A stretch of DNA of 64,000 nucleotides from Actinomadura xylanilytica (GTDB lineage Bacteria; Actinomycetota; Actinomycetes; Streptosporangiales; Streptosporangiaceae). The stretch spans positions 62,001 through 126,000 of the forward strand of contig NZ_JASNWE010000001.1 in NCBI RefSeq assembly GCF_030283145.1, written 5' to 3'. The first letter of the stretch is position 1. The number at the start of each line of letters is the position of its first letter. The notes under the pieces were generated by a model. That model was not told where the DNA came from. It ran no database searches and saw only the letters and a list, made by a program, of their open reading frames with translations. Shown one piece after another: positions 61,170 through 64,000 of the stretch. The translations under genes were made by a program, and so were the position numbers.

Positions 61170-61303
61170 TGCTCTCCGATCATCCCGGTGATCATGCGGA
61201 CCGACTCGCCGGGCGGGAGCGGGCGCGCGCGGAGGAGGCCGAGCCGCGGACGGCGGTCATCGATCTCCGGGCGCCCGATGATCACCCGCCCAAAGCTCCC
61301 AGC
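61166..61303 (-). pseudogene. Possible C-terminal fragment of a DUF5753-type partner gene
   Basis: A 45-codon open stretch, following an in-frame TAA at 61306-61304, ends in 'LLRARPLPPGESVRMITGM' and a TGA that overlaps the DUF397 ATG. Such an ending (L..R..ALPP.ES..LI) and such an overlap are what one expects for the C-terminus of the HTH/DUF5753 gene that normally precedes DUF397. No HTH part is found upstream, so the partner appears to be deleted. The identification is tentative. Confidence 0.35.
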
Positions 61304-61624
61304 TTAAGCGAGGTCGTCTTGAGCGGGTGCCGAGGGCAGGGTCACCATCCCGGCGGCACCGCCGGGTTTCCTGGAGAACGAGCAGGTCGGAATGGGTGGA
61401 TCTCGGGTTCGCCGGTGATCGCCCGGAGGAGGCCCCGGGGTGTCCGTGAGAATCTCAGTGCGGTTCATCCCGGCCGCGACGTGCCGTTCGACCTCCCCGC
61501 CGGGGTCGCGGACGCCGCCCTGTCCGAAGCCGGACACGGATGTGCCCCCTGAAGCGCCGGTGACCGGGTCGCCGAGGACGAACCCGACCTCCACCTCGTC
61601 CCGCCGCTGTTGTTCGGTCAGCAT
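61304..61624 (-). CDS. Doubtful small hypothetical gene
   Basis: From ATG 61624 to TAA 61304 there is a 106-residue reading (MLTEQQRRDEVEVGFVLGD...) whose first ~60 codons use G/C at the third position like true genes here, then become atypical. No ribosome site or family is seen. It could be a short gene, or decayed sequence in the same frame as the DUF5753-like fragment that follows. Confidence 0.25.
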   Translation of the reverse strand: MLTEQQRRDEVEVGFVLGDPVTGASGGTSVSGFGQGGVRDPGGEVERHVAAGMNRTEILTDTPGPPPGDHRRTRDPPIPTCSFSRKPGGAAGMVTLPSAPAQDDLA

Positions 61625-61701
61625 GCGGCGACGCCAGACCGCCGCGCCCCGGAGCCGTCCCGGCGAATCCCGCCGGCCGGGAGCGATCGGTGCCGGCGGG
61701 C

Positions 61702-62610
61702 TCAGCCGGCGCCGTAGACGGGCTCGGGGGCCGGGGCGTCCGCCAGGAGACCGGTGATGACGCCGCCGAGTTCGGCGGCGTCCCAGCGGGCGCCCTTGTC
61801 GGCCGCGGGGCCGTGCCGGAACGCGTCCATCACGCAGATCCTGCCGCCCTCGGCCTCGAAGACGCGGCCGGTGATCCCGGCGGACTCGGCCGAGCCCAGC
61901 CAGGCGACCAGCGGCGAGACGTTCTCGGGGGCCATCGCGTCGAACTCGCCCTCGGCGGGGGCCGCCATGGTCTGCGCGAAGACCTCCTCGGTCATCCGGG
62001 TGCGGGCGGCGGGGGCGATGGCGTTGACGGTCACGCCGTAGCGGCCGAGCTCGGCGGAGGCGACCAGGGTCAGCCCGACGATGCCGGCCTTGGCGGCGGA
62101 GTAGTTGCCCTGGCCGACACTGCCGAGCAGCCCGGCTCCGGACGAGGTGTTGATGATCCGGGCGTCCACCGGGCGGCCCGCCTTGCTCTCGGCGCGCCAG
62201 TGCCGCCCGGCGTGCTTGAGCGGCAGGAAGTGGCCCTTGAGGTGGACGCGCATGACCGCGTCCCACTCGTCCTCGCCCAGGTTGACGAGCATCCGGTCGC
62301 GGAGGAACCCGGCGTTGTTGACCAGCACGTCCAGCCGCCCGAACGCCTCGATCGCGGTGGCGATCAGCGCGGCGGCGCCCGCCTCGGTGGCGATGTCGTC
62401 GGTGCTGGCGGCGGCCTGCCCGCCGAGCGCCTCGATCTCCTTGACGACGTCGTGGGCGGGACCGCCGGACGCGTCGCCGGTGCCGTCGCGGGCCACGCCG
62501 AGGTCGTTGACGACGACCCTGGCCCCCTGGCGGGCGAATTCCAGCGCGTGCGCGCGGCCGAGCCCGCGGCCCGCTCCGGTGACGACGACGACGCGGTCTT
62601 GGCAGATCAC
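61702..62610 (-). CDS. Short-chain dehydrogenase (Rv3548c-like)
   Basis: The 302-residue SDR has TGAGRGLGRAHALEFARQGA (cofactor loop), NNAG, catalytic Ser-Tyr-Lys (INTSSGAGLL...NYSAAKAG), and a long C-terminus 'WDAAELGGVITGLLADAP' typical of the MFE-2/HSD17B4-like SDR group. Length, neighbours and orientation match Mycobacterium tuberculosis Rv3548c, in the KstR2 region for breakdown of cholesterol rings C and D. Its probable role is oxidation of a hydroxyacyl-CoA intermediate. GTG 62610 has AAGGAGG upstream and overlaps the preceding gene's stop by 4 bp. Confidence 0.88.
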   Translation of the reverse strand: MICQDRVVVVTGAGRGLGRAHALEFARQGARVVVNDLGVARDGTGDASGGPAHDVVKEIEALGGQAAASTDDIATEAGAAALIATAIEAFGRLDVLVNNAGFLRDRMLVNLGEDEWDAVMRVHLKGHFLPLKHAGRHWRAESKAGRPVDARIINTSSGAGLLGSVGQGNYSAAKAGIVGLTLVASAELGRYGVTVNAIAPAARTRMTEEVFAQTMAAPAEGEFDAMAPENVSPLVAWLGSAESAGITGRVFEAEGGRICVMDAFRHGPAADKGARWDAAELGGVITGLLADAPAPEPVYGAG

Positions 62611-63380
62611 TTCTGCTCCTCCTTGTTGACGGTGGCGGCGTCCAGGAAGGCGGGGCGCTCTCCCCCGCCGTGCAGCAGCATCGACGAGCCGCTGGCGTAG
62701 CCCGCGAGGGGCGAGGACAGGAAGACGCAGGCCGCGCCCACGTCGTAGGGGTCGGCCAGGCGGCCGAGCGGGACGGTGCGGGCGACCGCCTCGACGCCGG
62801 CCTCGTCGCCGTAGTGCAGGTGGGCCAGCTCGGTGCGGACCATCCCGAGGGTGAGCATGTTGACCCGGATCCGCGGTGCCCACTCGACCGCGAGCGAGGT
62901 GGTGAGGCTGGCGAGGCCCGCCTTGGCGGCGCCGTAGGCGGCCGACCCGGGCGAGGGGCGCACCCCGCTGACGCTGCCGATCATGATGATGGAGCCGCCC
63001 TCAGGCTGCCGGTCCATCACCGTGTGCGCGGCCCGCGCCATGATCAGCGGGGCGGCCAGGTTCAGCTCGATGATCTTCAGGTGGGTGCGCAGGTCGCCGT
63101 CCGCCACCGGCAGGAACGGGCCGCCGCCGGCGTTGTTGACCAGCACGTCCAGTCGGTCCAGGCCGTCCATGAAGGCCTGGGCGGCGGCCGGGTCGCGCAC
63201 GTCCAGCGAGGCGAAGCGGGCGGTCCGGCCGCCCACCTCGGGCAGCGTGTCCGGCTCGCGCCGGGCCACCGCGACGACGTCGGCCCCGGCCTCCAGGAAG
63301 GCCCGGCTGATGCCGGCCCCGACCCCGCGCACGCCCCCGGTGACCACGACGGTCTTGCCGCTCAGATCCAGCGTCAGCAC
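62607..63380 (-). CDS. Short-chain dehydrogenase (Rv3549c-like)
   Basis: The 257-residue SDR has VTGGVRGVGAGISRAFLEAGADVVAVARR (Arg after the second strand suggests NADP), NNAGGGPF, catalytic 'IGSVSG' Ser, 'AYGAAKAGL' (Tyr-x3-Lys), and a C-terminal 'LLHGGGERPAFLDAATVN'. It corresponds by order and size to M. tuberculosis Rv3549c and is coupled to the Rv3548c-like gene. It is the first gene of the leftward operon that faces echA20. GTG 63380 with GGGGG upstream is the likely start. Confidence 0.88.
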   Translation of the reverse strand: MLTLDLSGKTVVVTGGVRGVGAGISRAFLEAGADVVAVARREPDTLPEVGGRTARFASLDVRDPAAAQAFMDGLDRLDVLVNNAGGGPFLPVADGDLRTHLKIIELNLAAPLIMARAAHTVMDRQPEGGSIIMIGSVSGVRPSPGSAAYGAAKAGLASLTTSLAVEWAPRIRVNMLTLGMVRTELAHLHYGDEAGVEAVARTVPLGRLADPYDVGAACVFLSSPLAGYASGSSMLLHGGGERPAFLDAATVNKEEQK

Positions 63381-63408
63381 CTTTCCCCCTTCTGCTACGG
63401 TCTGTTCT

Positions 63409-63422
63409 AACAAATGTTTGGT
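63409..63422. promoter_or_regulatory. KstR2-like operator
   Basis: Read on the minus strand, ACCAAACATTTGTT matches the KstR2 consensus A-n-CAAG-nn-CTTG-n-T except for G to A and C to T in the middle, keeping the CAAA/TTTG inverted repeat. It lies midway in the 55-bp gap between the SDR operon and the echA20-like gene, as in mycobacteria, and should repress both when HIP-CoA is absent. Function is inferred by motif and synteny. Confidence 0.65.
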
Positions 63423-63435
63423 GGAAAGGTAGCGC

Positions 63436-64000
63436 ATGGGAGTCTCCACCACGACCCACGAGGGCGGGGTCGCCGAGATCGTGGTCGACGCGCCGCCGGT
63501 CAACGCCCTGACCGTGGCGGGCTGGTTCGAGCTGGCGGAGGCGGTGCTGGCGGCCGGGCGGGACCCGGGGGTCGGCGCCGTCGTGCTCCGCTCCGAGGGC
63601 CGCGGCTTCAACGCCGGCGTCGACATCAAGGAGATGCAGGTCTCCGAGGGGCACGCCGCGCTGGTCGGCGCCAACCGGGGCTGCTACGCGGCGTTCGCCG
63701 CCGTCTACGACTGCGAGGTGCCCGTCGTCGCCGCGGTGCACGGCTTCTGCCTCGGCGGCGGCATCGGGCTGGTCGGCAACGCCGACATCGTGGTGGCGTC
63801 CGAGGACGCCTACTTCGGCCTGCCCGAGGTCGACCGCGGCGCGCTCGGCGCCGCCACCCACCTGGCCCGGCTCGTCCCGCAGCACCTGATGCGCGCGATG
63901 GTCTACACCTGCCGCAACGTGAGCGCGGACGAGCTGCACCGGCACGGTTCGGTGCTGGAGGTCGTCCCCGCGGACGGGCTGCGCGCCACGGCCATGGAGG
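63436..64000 (+). CDS. EchA20-like crotonase-family hydrolase, cut by window edge
   Basis: The first 188 codons are present. The crotonase fold is clear: 'VAEIVVDAPPVNALT', 'GRGFNAGVDIKEM' (oxyanion hole), 'VHGFCLGGGIGLVGNADIVVASEDAYFGLPEVDRGALGAATHLARLVPQ'. In M. tuberculosis EchA20 (Rv3550) opens a steroid ring D as 5-OH-HIC-CoA is hydrolysed during cholesterol C/D-ring breakdown, and its gene faces Rv3549c and Rv3548c just as here. The ATG at 63436 follows GGAAAGG. The gene ipdA would be expected just beyond the window. Confidence 0.88.
   Translation, partial: MGVSTTTHEGGVAEIVVDAPPVNALTVAGWFELAEAVLAAGRDPGVGAVVLRSEGRGFNAGVDIKEMQVSEGHAALVGANRGCYAAFAAVYDCEVPVVAAVHGFCLGGGIGLVGNADIVVASEDAYFGLPEVDRGALGAATHLARLVPQHLMRAMVYTCRNVSADELHRHGSVLEVVPADGLRATAME

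Noticed and set aside
61440-61757. Possible 105-residue plus-strand gene
   Set aside because: Arg/Pro/Ser-rich reading overlaps the end of the SDR gene on the other strand and has no ribosome site.

Overview
The window is high-GC actinobacterial chromosome. Coding regions favour G or C at the third codon position, GTG starts are frequent, and many genes are coupled by 4-bp ATGA or GTGA overlaps. The gene set (HTH/DUF5753 regulators, a DUF397 protein, LuxR two-component pairs, F420/deazaflavin-type enzymes, Ser/Thr kinases, a KstR2-type steroid locus) points to a Streptosporangiales-like actinomycete such as the Actinomadura group. The genus is an inference; no rRNA or tRNA gene was seen.

Layout. 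0-4.3 kb: a divergent iron promoter with three DmdR/IdeR-type boxes in front of a siderophore-binding lipoprotein, a secreted RlpA-like protein, and a YraQ/DUF318 permease coupled to a TIGR03943 partner. 4.3-14.3 kb: single metabolic and hypothetical genes (serine hydrolase, VOC protein, winged-helix protein, acyl-CoA ligase, DUF2786 protein, small HTH protein), then an ArsR/SRPBCC pair, a decayed DrrA-type ABC ATPase and an NmrA-like reductase. 14.3-28.9 kb is accessory: two paralogues of an unrecognised family, a truncated membrane protein, a broken IS5-type element, a WD40 protein, an unrecognised putative DNA-binding protein, an aldo/keto reductase, a Ser/Thr kinase, a TenA-like protein, citrate synthase, a MazG-like protein, a GNAT enzyme and a DUF4291 protein. 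Three genes here share a leader built around GTTATCCACAGAA about 95-98 nt before their start codons.

28.9-41.1 kb: a LuxR-type two-component system divergent from an ABC-2 exporter, a one-domain RaiA/HPF-like protein, a PPOX protein, an HTH/DUF5753 regulator, a PaaI-like thioesterase, a deazaflavin enzyme, an APH-fold protein that lacks catalytic residues, a TetR gene followed by a stump of a 3-hydroxyisobutyrate dehydrogenase, a histidine phosphatase, a VOC protein and a methyltransferase. 41.1-46.4 kb: a tightly coupled four-gene operon encoding a possible winged-helix protein, a Cas4/RecB-like PD-(D/E)XK nuclease with a predicted Fe-S cysteine set, an unknown protein and a Dna2/Upf1-type SF1 helicase. 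It resembles a Dna2 enzyme split into subunits and is the best candidate for an undescribed DNA-processing system.

46.4-64 kb: an ABC ATPase, a zinc-ribbon-like protein, a hotdog-like protein, a coiled-coil protein, a GbsR/MarR regulator divergent from an antibiotic-type ABC exporter, prolyl aminopeptidase, HrpA helicase, a membrane Ser/Thr kinase fused to a lytic-transglycosylase-like domain, a duplicated DUF397 protein, and the edge of a cholesterol C/D-ring locus (two SDR genes divergent from an echA20-like gene across a KstR2-like box).
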